From contig NZ_JAFHAP010000004.1 in assembly GCF_016938855.1 (NCBI RefSeq), positions 1-64,000 of the forward strand: a stretch of DNA of 64,000 nucleotides, given 5' to 3'. Position 1 is the stretch's first letter; each line of letters begins with the position of its first letter. The position numbers were made by a program, and so were the translations under genes. The notes under the pieces are model-generated. The model saw only the letters and a program-made list of their open reading frames with translations. It was not told the origin of the DNA and ran no database searches. Of the stretch, positions 26,913 through 35,898 are shown in pieces. The DNA is from Polycladomyces zharkentensis (lineage in GTDB: Bacteria > Bacillota > Bacilli > Thermoactinomycetales > JIR-001).

Positions 26913-27590
26913 TTACCGGTTGTTGCGGCGCCGTTTCCCGTATCGCCGTCCGCTGCTCTTGGCGGCATTCACTTTGGCGCGTTCCACCTCTTTTGTTTCA
27001 TTCATCATCTGTGGAGACTCTCCCAAATCCTGCGTTTTCCGGGTACTGTGCCGCGGAGCCTCCCACTGATCCGTCGGCGGCCAATCCCCCAAATGGGGTG
27101 CTCGTCTCTGCGCACTCTCTCTTCTCTCCAATAAATGTCGCGGAGGAGGAATATCCTCATAGTCCCATTCCTGCAACAGCCATTCTCTGAAATTTTGAGA
27201 CACTTCCGGCTCCCGCGGCGGCCCACTGTTCTGACTCTGCGGCAAATCCGGCCATTCCTGGACCCACGGTGGAACCGGGGGGAACTCTCTCTGGCGTGGA
27301 GATTCCGTTGGGTTCATTCTGTGTCGATGGGGCGATTCATGCCGCTGCGACGCACCGGGGGATTCGTGGTGGATGTGGTTCCTCCGAAGGTGTTCCCCCT
27401 GTTCATGAACCGGATCGTGTGGCAGGGGAAACATATCCGGCATGTCGGGCGGCATCGGCCAATGATTCTGTTGTTGCTCACGCAGCCGCGAAAGGCGTTC
27501 CTGACGGTCTTTCAACAGTTGGTCCACTTTTTCCTGTAACCAGCCCAAACTGCGAGATTGGGGCCGGCCAAGGGTCCGCAGTTTTTTCAA
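26913..27590 (-). CDS. Hypothetical Pro/His/Arg-rich protein
   Basis: A 225-residue protein of biased composition: basic helical N-terminus (residues 1-42, charged coiled-coil-like), then a low-complexity middle rich in Pro, His, Glu and Trp, and a strongly basic C-terminus (RRYGKRRRNNR). No signal peptide, membrane span or known domain is visible. The start is TTG 27590 with GGAAGG seven bases upstream; the gene is followed by a strong terminator. Its bias and place in a spore former would suit a structural or coat-type protein, but this is speculation. Confidence 0.55.
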   Translation of the reverse strand: MKKLRTLGRPQSRSLGWLQEKVDQLLKDRQERLSRLREQQQNHWPMPPDMPDMFPLPHDPVHEQGEHLRRNHIHHESPGASQRHESPHRHRMNPTESPRQREFPPVPPWVQEWPDLPQSQNSGPPREPEVSQNFREWLLQEWDYEDIPPPRHLLERRESAQRRAPHLGDWPPTDQWEAPRHSTRKTQDLGESPQMMNETKEVERAKVNAAKSSGRRYGKRRRNNR

Positions 27591-28021
27591 AGGGCGCCTT
27601 CCCCCTTTTGAGCATTTGAATGTGCTACCATGGATACACTGCTATCGTATGACGGATGCCCTCCGTCTGTCCGAGATATCGGCCCAATCAACCCACCCAA
27701 TCTTGCGGGCGGGATGCCCAAAGAGTACGACGCCACTCTTCCATTCGACTGAAAGTGACTTGCTGCGCACGGCTGAAGCACCAGAGGCACTCCCTATGTG
27801 GGCTTTTCGCTTCATTTGGCGCGGCAATCCACATCCATCCACGACAGCTTCATCCAAGCCTGGAAAAGGGTCGGTTCTCATTGTGTCCGCATCTCGGTTC
27901 AGGAACGTACCATTTGTGCCTCCACGCTTCCAATGATCATGCGGAATCGGGGTCAGGACTTCGCTCGACCGGAAATGCGATCACGTCTGACGGGATGGAC
28001 CAACCATGCTTCGGCCAAAAG
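27591..28021. other. Noncoding spacer
   Basis: No gene with an SD and family similarity is present in these 431 bases. Several short frames on both strands cross it without supporting signals. It separates two hypothetical genes on the minus strand and probably holds the promoter of the Pro/His-rich gene, which I cannot place. Confidence 0.35.
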
Positions 28022-28333
28022 TTACACCATGCGCTTGAGCATCATTCCTTGCGCGGGAGTCAGCACTTTTTCCAGGATCAAAAGATCGATCATGCGGTAC
28101 GACAATTCTTTTTTTCTCGGAGACCGTTTTAACATTTCCACTTCTTCCGGGGTAAACCATGTTTCGTACAAATGAGTGGCATAATGGATCAGTTCCGCTG
28201 TACCTCCATATCGTTTGATCCGTTTTGCTTCTTCAACGGCTTGACGAATTCTTTCAGGGTGAATCGCCTTTCTTCCCAACGTCTGATTGATCGTTCTGGC
28301 CAAATCCATATAGAGCACTTTATCCGGATTCAC
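28022..28333 (-). CDS. Hypothetical 103-residue helical protein
   Basis: I do not recognise a family. The protein appears all-helical and charged, with a central TWFTPEEVEML-like segment (ETWFTPEEVEMLKR) and a hydrophobic C-terminal helix containing IDLLILEKVLTPAQG. No membrane span or metal motif. GTG 28333 is chosen because GGAGGAG lies six bases before it; the ATG at 28348 precedes this SD and lacks its own. It is divergent from the short plus-strand gene at 28789. Confidence 0.6.
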   Translation of the reverse strand: MNPDKVLYMDLARTINQTLGRKAIHPERIRQAVEEAKRIKRYGGTAELIHYATHLYETWFTPEEVEMLKRSPRKKELSYRMIDLLILEKVLTPAQGMMLKRMV

Positions 28334-28506
28334 AGCTTTCTCCTCCATTAACCGTCGGATCGACAGACAGTCACTCAGTCATCGCTCTGATACCAACAGC
28401 CTATGCGTTGTTGCCAAATCGGTTCACCCAACCTGCAAAAACCCCGGGCGGAAGGTAAAATCCCATTAAAAAAAACGCCGAATCGGCCGAAAAATATTTC
28501 TATGTA

Positions 28507-28535
28507 TTTACATCATTGGTCTAATATGGTATATT
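28507..28535 (+). promoter_or_regulatory. SigA-type promoter
   Basis: TTTACA (28507-28512), a 17-base spacer and TATATT (28530-28535) on the plus strand inside an AT-rich tract unlike the surrounding DNA. The only supported gene downstream is the 41-aa frame at 28789, which would give a leader of about 250 bases. Confidence 0.6.
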
Positions 28536-28539
28536 GGGA

Positions 28540-28788
28540 TTAGGCCAACACCCTTTTTTAACCAATTTCGAAGCTGATTTTAAAAAAATTCGAAATATAT
28601 TTTTACCCCAAAGTAATCAGACTGAAACCTCTTTTTTATCCGTTTGTTTCCACCCCACCTACCGCTTTCCGGCTTCACCATCAGTATCCCATCTGCGCTC
28701 CTTTCTCCCATTGACCTCATTGACTTGACGGGAGTTGGCTGGCAAGTCCGCCGTCAGTAGCAGCTTCGTTTGGAAAGGAGGGCACGAC
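28540..28788 (+). other. Leader region before the 41-aa gene
   Basis: AT-rich at its left end, then ordinary composition. It includes a possible stem GACTTG/CAAGTC (about 28725-28753). No SD-led frame is present apart from the one at 28789. Function is unknown; it may be only a 5' untranslated leader. Confidence 0.3.
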
Positions 28789-28914
28789 GTGGAGAAATGG
28801 ATCATACTCTTCTCTGCGGTCGTCAGGCTGATCGAGACATTGGCACAACTGTCCCAGCGGTATGGACGGCGTTACAAAAGAAAGGCGAGAAAAAAAGACC
28901 CATTCTTATGGTGA
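28789..28914 (+). CDS. 41-residue basic membrane-type peptide
   Basis: Starts at GTG 28789 with AAAGGAGG eight bases upstream. The peptide begins VEKWIILFSAVVRLIETLAQ (one hydrophobic or amphipathic helix), then carries a very basic stretch with RRYKRKARKK and ends DPFLW. A strong terminator follows 25 bases later and a good promoter lies upstream, so the transcription unit looks real. I recognise no family. It could be a small membrane-associated regulator, or the toxin part of a lost toxin-antitoxin pair; neither is supported directly. Confidence 0.65.
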   Translation: MEKWIILFSAVVRLIETLAQLSQRYGRRYKRKARKKDPFLW

Positions 28915-28935
28915 AACGGGTCCATTTTCCGGGGG

Positions 28936-28968
28936 AAAACCTAGAGGCACATAGCCTCTAGGTTTTTT
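28936..28968. terminator. Bidirectional terminator
   Basis: Perfect CCTAGAGGC/GCCTCTAGG stem with a five-base loop, TTTTTT to the right and AAAA to the left. It ends the plus-strand 41-aa gene and can also end recG on the minus strand. Confidence 0.92.
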
Positions 28969-29014
28969 CAGTCACAACATATTCTTATGTGCAAATCGGT
29001 AACGTAAAACTTGT

Positions 29015-31066
29015 CTAATCAAAATTGGCTTGTCCTTCTTCATCCAAACTTCGAAGGTAGCGGTGCAGGGGTGACCATTCTTCCCGCTGCCAAAAATCAG
29101 GGCTTGAGATCAGCCTGATGGCATCAGTACGGGCGGTTTCCAGGATCTTGGCATCCTCCACCACATCGGCCACCCGAAAATCAGGCAACCCACTCTGTTT
29201 CACGCCGAAAAAATCTCCCGGTCCTCTCAGTTCCAAATCGCGTTGGGCGATTTCAAATCCGTCCGTCGTCTCTGTCATGATCCGCATCCGTTCCACGCCC
29301 GTTTCCGTTTTGGGGTCCGCCACCAGAATACAAGTGGCCGAACCGCCACCGCGGCCCACCCGTCCTCGCAACTGATGGAGTTGGGCCAAGCCGAAACGGT
29401 CGGCATCATACACGACCATGACAGTGGCGTTGGGTACGTTGACTCCTACTTCCACAACGGTGGTGGACACCAACACCTGGATGTCATTGGCCGCAAAGCG
29501 CCTCATCACTTCCTCTTTCTCCGCCGGGGACATTTTCCCGTGCAACAGACCGACCCGCACGGGTGCCAGTGTTTGTGTCAATTCTTCAAACACGGACTGG
29601 GCGTTTTGCAGATCCAGTTTCTCGGATTCGTCAATCAGCGGGCAGATGACGTACGCTTGATGATGGTTGCGGCATTCCTTGGCGATGAATTGCACCACAC
29701 GCGGCCATACATCCGATTTGACCCAATAAGTGTCAACGGGTTGACGACCGGCCGGCATCTCATCGATTACCGAGACGTCCATATCCCCGTAAACCGTGAT
29801 CGCCAGTGTACGCGGAATGGGCGTCGCCGTCATGTGGAGAACGTCAGGTGATTCTCCTTTTTCCCGAAAACGGACCCGCTGCTTCACCCCGAACCGATGT
29901 TGCTCGTCCGTAATCACCAACCCCAAACGGCGAAACGTCACAGGTTCCTGGATCAATGCATGCGTTCCCACCACCACGTCGGCCAACCCCATCTGCAACT
30001 CACCCAGCACTTCCCGACGCTCTTTGGCGGTCAAACTTCCCGTCAACAAGGCCAAACGAACACCGTACGGTTCCAGGAGCTTTCGCAAGGACTGCATATG
30101 TTGCTCGGCCAATATCTCAGTCGGCACCATCAACGCGCCCTGACAACCGCTCAGATAATTGGCGTAGAGCGCAATCGCAGCAATGACCGTTTTGCCTGAA
30201 CCCACATCCCCCTGCAACAGACGGTGCATCTGCTCCGGGGCACGCAAATCGTCCAAAATTTCGCGAACGACGCGCTGTTGGGCACCCGTCAGGGAAAACG
30301 GCAAACGCTCGATCAATTGTTTTACTTGAGTTGTATCAAATTCATGCGCAATCCCTTTTACCCGTTCACGCGTCTGCCTGCGCCAGTGAAGGAGTTTCAA
30401 TTCATACAAAAACAGCTCCTCATATGCCATACGGCGTCGGGCACGGCTTCCTTCCTCCCTGCTCCGGGGAAAATGCAGCCGATACATGGCCTGCGCCCGG
30501 TCCATCAACCGGTATCGTTCGCGGAGTTCAGTCGGCAACACCTCTTCAATTTGTCGTCCAAACTGAAGAAATGCCTGATGGATCGTTTTGCGCAACCAGG
30601 CGACCTTGATTCCGCCCGAGATCGAATAGACCGGCAAAAGGCGACCGGCTTGCTTTTCCTGCTCGGCACCGCTGAAAAAAGTCCGGTCCGCAGTGATCTG
30701 CAAGCGATGCCGATCCCATTTTCCCGAGACCATCAGAGACTGCCCGATTTGGAGCTTGGATTTGAGATATGCCTGATTGAACCACACCACTTGAACCGCC
30801 AAGCCGTCCACATCCAGTTTGGCACTGATGCGGGACTTTTTGCCGCCATACCACCGGATGCTGGGCATGGTGAGCAACTTGCCCCGGACGGTGACACGCT
30901 CCTCGTGCTCCGCCGTGGTCAGGTCGACCAAGCGGTAATCATCGTACCGGTATGGAAAATAGGTCAACAGGTCCTCCACGGTTCGGATACCCAACTGCTC
31001 CAGCTCTTCCGCCCGTTTTTCTCCCACTCCCGTCACTGCCGTCACCGGTGTCTTTCTCAAATCCAT
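29015..31066 (-). CDS. recG: ATP-dependent DNA helicase RecG
   Basis: Branch-migrating helicase that regresses stalled forks and processes Holliday junctions. The 683-residue protein has the N-terminal wedge domain (OB fold, about 60-150), helicase motifs I GDVGSGKTVIA, II DEQHRFG, III TATPIPRT, V-VI with VVEVGVNVPNA and QLRGRVGRG. ATG 31066 lies just past the sdaAA stop. It sits in the standard sdaAA-recG order, but fapR does not follow; the rsmD-ylb block lies between. Confidence 0.97.
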   Translation of the reverse strand: MDLRKTPVTAVTGVGEKRAEELEQLGIRTVEDLLTYFPYRYDDYRLVDLTTAEHEERVTVRGKLLTMPSIRWYGGKKSRISAKLDVDGLAVQVVWFNQAYLKSKLQIGQSLMVSGKWDRHRLQITADRTFFSGAEQEKQAGRLLPVYSISGGIKVAWLRKTIHQAFLQFGRQIEEVLPTELRERYRLMDRAQAMYRLHFPRSREEGSRARRRMAYEELFLYELKLLHWRRQTRERVKGIAHEFDTTQVKQLIERLPFSLTGAQQRVVREILDDLRAPEQMHRLLQGDVGSGKTVIAAIALYANYLSGCQGALMVPTEILAEQHMQSLRKLLEPYGVRLALLTGSLTAKERREVLGELQMGLADVVVGTHALIQEPVTFRRLGLVITDEQHRFGVKQRVRFREKGESPDVLHMTATPIPRTLAITVYGDMDVSVIDEMPAGRQPVDTYWVKSDVWPRVVQFIAKECRNHHQAYVICPLIDESEKLDLQNAQSVFEELTQTLAPVRVGLLHGKMSPAEKEEVMRRFAANDIQVLVSTTVVEVGVNVPNATVMVVYDADRFGLAQLHQLRGRVGRGGGSATCILVADPKTETGVERMRIMTETTDGFEIAQRDLELRGPGDFFGVKQSGLPDFRVADVVEDAKILETARTDAIRLISSPDFWQREEWSPLHRYLRSLDEEGQANFD

Positions 31067-31070
31067 CCGT

Positions 31071-31958
31071 TCACTGTGGCGTCCCCCCGAAAATCCGACG
31101 TTCCAACGCCCGTCCCGTCGGGGTCGCCGCCAACCCTCCCAATGCCGTTTCTTTCAAGGCTACCGGCATATCCCGGCCGATCTTGTACATCGCTTCCACC
31201 ACTTCATCCGGCGGAATAACGCTTTCCACACCGGCCATCGCCATGTCTGCAGCCACCATGGCGATCGCTGCTCCCATCGCATTGCGTTTGACGCAGGGAG
31301 CTTCAACCAGCCCGGCAACAGGATCACACACCAAACCCAGCATATTTTTCAACGCAATCGCCACCGCTTGCGCCGACATCGAGGGGGTTCCGCCGGCCAT
31401 TTCCACTACGGCGGCCGCAGCCATCGCCGTAGCGGAACCCACCTCGGCCTGACAACCTCCTGCCGCACCGGAAATGCATGCGTTGTTGGCGATGATGTAT
31501 CCGATCGCTCCGCCCACAAACAGCGCCCGTACCATCGTCTCCCTGTCTGAGTTCAACCGGTTGGCCGCGGTAAACACACAACCGGGCAAAATCCCGCATG
31601 AACCGGCCGTCGGTGTGGCGACAATGGTCCCCATCGCGGCGTTTACTTCGGATACGGCCGTTGCACGTGAAACCGCATCCAAAACAGTCGGTCCGGACAG
31701 CAGAAGCTTCACTTTGTTTTTGTAGGCTTGAATCTTTATGGCATCGCCGCCCGTCAATCCGCTGTGGGAACGGATATCTTCCGTCAGACCGCGGTGAATG
31801 GCCTGCTCCATCACATCCAGATTTTGCTCCATCATGCGGAAAATGGACTCGCGGGATTCGCCCGTCGCTTCCATCTCCGCCCGTATCATCACTTCCGAGA
31901 TCGGCATCTGTTCCGACTCGGCAATTTCCACCAATTCGGCTATCGTTCGAAACTTCAT
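31071..31958 (-). CDS. sdaAA: L-serine dehydratase, iron-sulfur type, alpha subunit
   Basis: Catalytic subunit that deaminates L-serine to pyruvate with a [4Fe-4S] cluster. The 295-residue protein has conserved cysteines in CGILPGC, NACISGAAGGCQ and CDPVAGLVEAPC. ATG 31958 has AAAAGGAGA upstream. A 177-base gap separates it from sdaAB, unusually long for this pair, and includes a possible promoter with an extended -10 TGCTATCAT. Confidence 0.95.
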   Translation of the reverse strand: MKFRTIAELVEIAESEQMPISEVMIRAEMEATGESRESIFRMMEQNLDVMEQAIHRGLTEDIRSHSGLTGGDAIKIQAYKNKVKLLLSGPTVLDAVSRATAVSEVNAAMGTIVATPTAGSCGILPGCVFTAANRLNSDRETMVRALFVGGAIGYIIANNACISGAAGGCQAEVGSATAMAAAAVVEMAGGTPSMSAQAVAIALKNMLGLVCDPVAGLVEAPCVKRNAMGAAIAMVAADMAMAGVESVIPPDEVVEAMYKIGRDMPVALKETALGGLAATPTGRALERRIFGGTPQ

Positions 31959-32135
31959 GGAGATCCGTCTCCTTTTCGATGACGTGTCGCAGATAAACGA
32001 TAAAGATTCCTTTTTCCTACAGTTATGATAGCACATCAAACAGGAAAAAATCAGCCGCCGAACCCGGAATCACGGGATCGACGGCCTCTTGGACAAAGGT
32101 CACGGGCAAGTGACGGTGAACCGGATCCCCGCGGA

Positions 32136-32795
32136 TCAGGACAACACGGTCACACCCGTGATCCCTTCTTGCGCCTCGATCTCTGCTTTCACCGCTTCAC
32201 TCACCGGCTGATCCGTTTCGATCGTCATCAGAGCCAGTGAACCTTTTTCCTTGCGCGAAACCTGCATGTAACCAATGTTGATTTGATGGCGAGCCAAAAT
32301 ACCGGCCACGGTGGCGATGGCACCATACCGGTCACGGTGCAGGATGAGCAGCGTTGGTGCATTACCGGACAGATTGAGAGAAAAACCGTTCAGTTCGGTG
32401 ATCTCCATCTTGCCACCGCCGATGGAGATCCCCACCACTTCCGTCGACCCTTTCTCGTCTTCCAGCAATATCCGCGCCGTGTTCGGGTGATCCGGCACTT
32501 CCTCCGATTCCCGAAAGATCACTTCGATCCCTTGTTCACGCGCGATTTTCAGGGAATCGACAATCCGTCTGTCAAATGTGTCAAAATCCAACACGCCGCC
32601 AACCACCGCGACGTCCGTGCCGTGTCCCCGATACGTTTTGGCGAATGAACCATAAAACGTAATCGTGACTTTTTTCGGTTTTCTGCCGAACAAAGCGCGG
32701 GCCGCCCGTCCGATCCGCGCCGCTCCGGCCGTATGGGAACTGGAGGGGCCGATCATGATTGGCCCGATAATATCAAACACCGTACGATACTTCAT
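32136..32795 (-). CDS. sdaAB: L-serine dehydratase, iron-sulfur type, beta subunit
   Basis: Partner of SdaAA. The 219-residue protein has the family start YRTVFDIIGPIMIGPSSSHT, then a C-terminal ACT domain (about 145-219; LLILHRDRYGAIATVAGILA) that may sense serine. ATG 32795 has GGAGGAG nine bases upstream; an earlier GTG is too close. Upstream is the DegV gene. Confidence 0.95.
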   Translation of the reverse strand: MKYRTVFDIIGPIMIGPSSSHTAGAARIGRAARALFGRKPKKVTITFYGSFAKTYRGHGTDVAVVGGVLDFDTFDRRIVDSLKIAREQGIEVIFRESEEVPDHPNTARILLEDEKGSTEVVGISIGGGKMEITELNGFSLNLSGNAPTLLILHRDRYGAIATVAGILARHQINIGYMQVSRKEKGSLALMTIETDQPVSEAVKAEIEAQEGITGVTVLS

Positions 32796-32900
32796 TCTCA
32801 CTCACTCCTCCTGCGACCACCTGCTCGCCAAATTGCCGTATACTCCCAGCGCCCGTGAGAAAAGAAAATGATAATAAATGATGACAATCACCGGGCGCAT

Positions 32901-33755
32901 TTATGCCGGCAAAACGACGACCGCAATCGTTCCCGGTCCGACATGGGTGCCGACCACCGGACCGACATCCGTGATAACCACATCTTCCACCGCAAATTCG
33001 GTGCGCAACCGCTCCGCCCATTTCTCGGCCTCTTCCCGCCTGTTGGCGTGGCATACTGCCGCTTTTTGCAATCCCTTATCCCCGGCTTTTTCCCTGACCA
33101 ACTCCATGACACGTGCCTCCGCCCTGCTCTTGCCGCGCACTTTATCCACGGGACATACTTCGCCGTGTTCGTTGAAGGAGAGGATCGGCTTGATGTTCAA
33201 CAACGATCCGACGAGGGCGGACGCTTTTCCGATCCGGCCACCTTTTTGCAGATATTCCAGCGTGTCCACCATGAAGTAGACACCCATGTCGTCGATCATC
33301 CGGTTGACCAGAGAGACACATTCGTCGAGCGATTTGCCTTCTTTGGCCGCACGTGCCGCTTCCACCACGATCATACCGATGGGGTAGGACGCTTTTTTCG
33401 AATCAATGACGGTAATTTTGAACTCATCCTCCACCATCGATTTCGCCAGCAGCGCCGATTGAAACGTACCGCTTAAAGCGGAAGACAAATGGATGGACAA
33501 GAGATCCACGCCTCCGTCCTTGGCGGTCGCACGGTACGTTTCCACAAAGTCAATCGGGGACGGTTGCGAAGTGCTCGCCAACTCATCCGCTTCCTGCAAC
33601 TTTTGGTAAAATTCTTCGGGTTGGATGTCCACTCTGTCCAAATACGTTTGTCCCTGCAAATGCACTTTTAACGGGACAACGGAAATATCCAGTTCCTGTA
33701 TCAATTCAGCGGGAATGTCCGCCGTGCTGTCGGTGATGACTTTTACTTTGCGCAA
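32901..33755 (-). CDS. DegV family fatty acid-binding protein (FakB-like)
   Basis: DegV proteins bind a fatty acid and present it to the kinase FakA for phosphorylation. The 284-residue protein has VITDSTADIP (6-15), TSQPSP (about 62-67), HLSSALSGTF (about 89-98) and the C-terminal GPVVGTHVGPGTI. The start is TTG 33755, with GGGGAGGTG eight bases upstream. Being next to fakA, it is probably the FakB partner, though bacteria often have several DegV proteins. Confidence 0.92.
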   Translation of the reverse strand: MRKVKVITDSTADIPAELIQELDISVVPLKVHLQGQTYLDRVDIQPEEFYQKLQEADELASTSQPSPIDFVETYRATAKDGGVDLLSIHLSSALSGTFQSALLAKSMVEDEFKITVIDSKKASYPIGMIVVEAARAAKEGKSLDECVSLVNRMIDDMGVYFMVDTLEYLQKGGRIGKASALVGSLLNIKPILSFNEHGEVCPVDKVRGKSRAEARVMELVREKAGDKGLQKAAVCHANRREEAEKWAERLRTEFAVEDVVITDVGPVVGTHVGPGTIAVVVLPA

Positions 33756-33774
33756 TGCATAAGCACCTCCCCGG

Positions 33775-35475
33775 TTATTCTACGGAAAACAGAAAGAAAT
33801 ACAAAGGTTGACCGCCATAATGCACTTCGTATTCCACATCGGGGTAGTTCCGCTTCAGAAAATCGGATAGCTCCTTAACCTGTGCGTCGGTGACGTCTTT
33901 CCCATATAAAATGGTGACGACATCGGCCGGCTCGGACAACATTTTCTGGAGCAGGTCACGGGAAGTGGCCAGCAGGCTGCGACCCACCGTTTCAATTTTT
34001 CCTTCACAAATCCCCAGAAAATCCCCTTCTTTGATTTCCAGATCCTGCACGTTGGAATCGCGCACCGCATAGGTGACTTCGCCCGAACGCACCCGGGTGA
34101 GGCTTTCCGTCATTCGCCGCCGGTTCTCCTCCAAGTCAGCTTCCGGTTGGAAAGCGAGCAGTGCCGCCAACCCTTGCGGAACCGTCTTGGTCGGCAAAAC
34201 CGTCACCGGCGTATCAACGATGTGTTCCACCTGTTCCGCCGTGAGGATGATGTTCTTGTTGTTGGGCAGGATGATGACATGCTCAACGTTTAACCGCTCA
34301 ACCGCCCGGGCGATGTCCTCCGTGCTGGGGTTCATCGTCTGCCCGCCTTCGATAATCACATCCACGCCCAAACTGCGGAAGATTTCCGCAATGCCGTCAC
34401 CTGCCGCGACCGCCACCAGTCCGTAAGGTTTGGACTCCTCTGCATCCTCGGCCCCCGCCGCCTTTTCCACCGGCAGTTCAGTCGGGGAAGCGGATACTTT
34501 CTTCTCCACGATGCTGGCGTGTTGCTCCCGCATGTTTTCAATTTTGATGCGCGTGAGTCCGCCGTATTGCATGGCGAAGTTGAGCGCATCTCCGGGACGC
34601 TCGGCATGAATGTGCACTTTGACCAGATCGTCGTCAGACACTACCAAAAGCGAGTCGCCGAACTGCGCCATCTCCCGGCGAAATGCCGTTTCGTCAAATG
34701 ATGCATCCTTTTCCAACATGATCATGAATTCAGTACAATACCCATGCTCAATTTCGGATGCGTCGATTTGGGCCTGTGCACTTTGATGTGCCAGCGCTCC
34801 CAAGGATTCAGTCGGCTCTACGATGATCGCTTCCGATTCCGTTTCTTGCCACTTCACCGTTCCTTTCAATGCGGACAAAAAACCTTCATAAATGAAGACC
34901 AATCCTTGTCCGCCCGCATCCACCACACCGGTTTGTGCCAACACGGGCAATAATTTGGGGGTGCGGGACAGGGAGAGACGCGCTTCTTTCAACACGGTCT
35001 CCATCACCGCCACCACATCGTTGGTCTGGGCCATGCGCACCAGCCCTTTTTCCGCCGCTTCCCGTGCAACGGTGAGAATGGTGCCTTCAACCGGTTTGAT
35101 CACAGCTTTGTAGGCCGTTTCCACCCCTTTATGAAAAGCCTGGGCCAAATCCCTCGCTGTCAGTGTCACCTTGTTTTCCACGGACTTGGCAAATCCGCGG
35201 AACAACTGGGATAAAATGACGCCGGAGTTTCCGCGCGCGCCCATCAGCAAACCTTTTGACAGGGCTTCCGCCAGTTGCCCCACATGTTCACTCTTTTTCC
35301 GTTTCACCTCCTTGGCGCCGGAAGAGAACGATAGATTCATGTTGGTCCCCGTGTCTCCGTCCGGTACGGGAAAGACGTTGAGCGCATTCACTTGTTCCAC
35401 GTGTTTGTTCAGCTGTTGCGCTCCCGCCCAAATCATGAGTGAGAAAAGTGTCGCGTCAATCTGTTGATGTGTCAA
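33775..35475 (-). CDS. fakA: Fatty acid kinase FakA (YloV, DAK2 domain)
   Basis: ATP-binding subunit that phosphorylates FakB-bound fatty acids, feeding acyl-phosphate to PlsY. The 566-residue protein has an N-terminal DhaL/DAK2 domain with FPVPDGDTGTNM (35-46) and GARGNSGVILSQ, a middle linker and a C-terminal DegV-like domain. The start is TTG 35475, with AAGGAGGAG upstream. It is 19 bases upstream of the FakB-like gene and connects with the FapR-controlled lipid block elsewhere in the window. Confidence 0.95.
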   Translation of the reverse strand: MTHQQIDATLFSLMIWAGAQQLNKHVEQVNALNVFPVPDGDTGTNMNLSFSSGAKEVKRKKSEHVGQLAEALSKGLLMGARGNSGVILSQLFRGFAKSVENKVTLTARDLAQAFHKGVETAYKAVIKPVEGTILTVAREAAEKGLVRMAQTNDVVAVMETVLKEARLSLSRTPKLLPVLAQTGVVDAGGQGLVFIYEGFLSALKGTVKWQETESEAIIVEPTESLGALAHQSAQAQIDASEIEHGYCTEFMIMLEKDASFDETAFRREMAQFGDSLLVVSDDDLVKVHIHAERPGDALNFAMQYGGLTRIKIENMREQHASIVEKKVSASPTELPVEKAAGAEDAEESKPYGLVAVAAGDGIAEIFRSLGVDVIIEGGQTMNPSTEDIARAVERLNVEHVIILPNNKNIILTAEQVEHIVDTPVTVLPTKTVPQGLAALLAFQPEADLEENRRRMTESLTRVRSGEVTYAVRDSNVQDLEIKEGDFLGICEGKIETVGRSLLATSRDLLQKMLSEPADVVTILYGKDVTDAQVKELSDFLKRNYPDVEYEVHYGGQPLYFFLFSVE

Positions 35476-35898
35476 CAGTGCTCCTCCTTACAGAAAATGC
35501 TGACTAACCCCCGCAGTTTCAATCGCAGGATGAAAGGCGGCGTTACTCGGAACCTCCTTTTTTGGGAATGGCAAGAGTAACCAATCGTTTGGTCAATCGA
35601 CGCTTGAGCGGTGCTCAATCCACTGCCAGTGGTTCTTGTTCTGTCGAATCATTGGTATGAGGTTCCAGTACGAACCCATCCCTCTCATCAGATAAAACCA
35701 GGGGTGAAAGAAGGATCTGGCGTACTTTTAGGTACGCAGCCTATGTAGGTACGTAACCGGGTTGCAGAACTTCAAGGGACGGGCTGATGACCACCTCTGA
35801 ACTTGGCATTGTTCAAAAAGGAAACGGTCTCAAAACCAGCGACCCGAGAATCCTGCGGTATCTCATGTGCTCTTGGGGTGCATGAGCCGGGGAGGGTG
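35476..35898. other. 423-base spacer between yloU and fakA
   Basis: No gene is found. It contains inverted repeats GTTACTC/GAGTAAC (about 35552-35591), CCACTGCCAGTGG, GCGTAC/GTACGC (about 35719-35736) and CTCATG/CATGAG near 35866-35888. In B. subtilis yloU and yloV are adjacent, so this is inserted or expanded DNA. I cannot say whether it is a promoter region, a relic or a structured leader. Confidence 0.4.

Noticed and set aside
28534-28728. 64-codon plus-strand frame behind the promoter
   Set aside because: Starts at TTG within the -10 region, has no SD and no recognisable sequence features.
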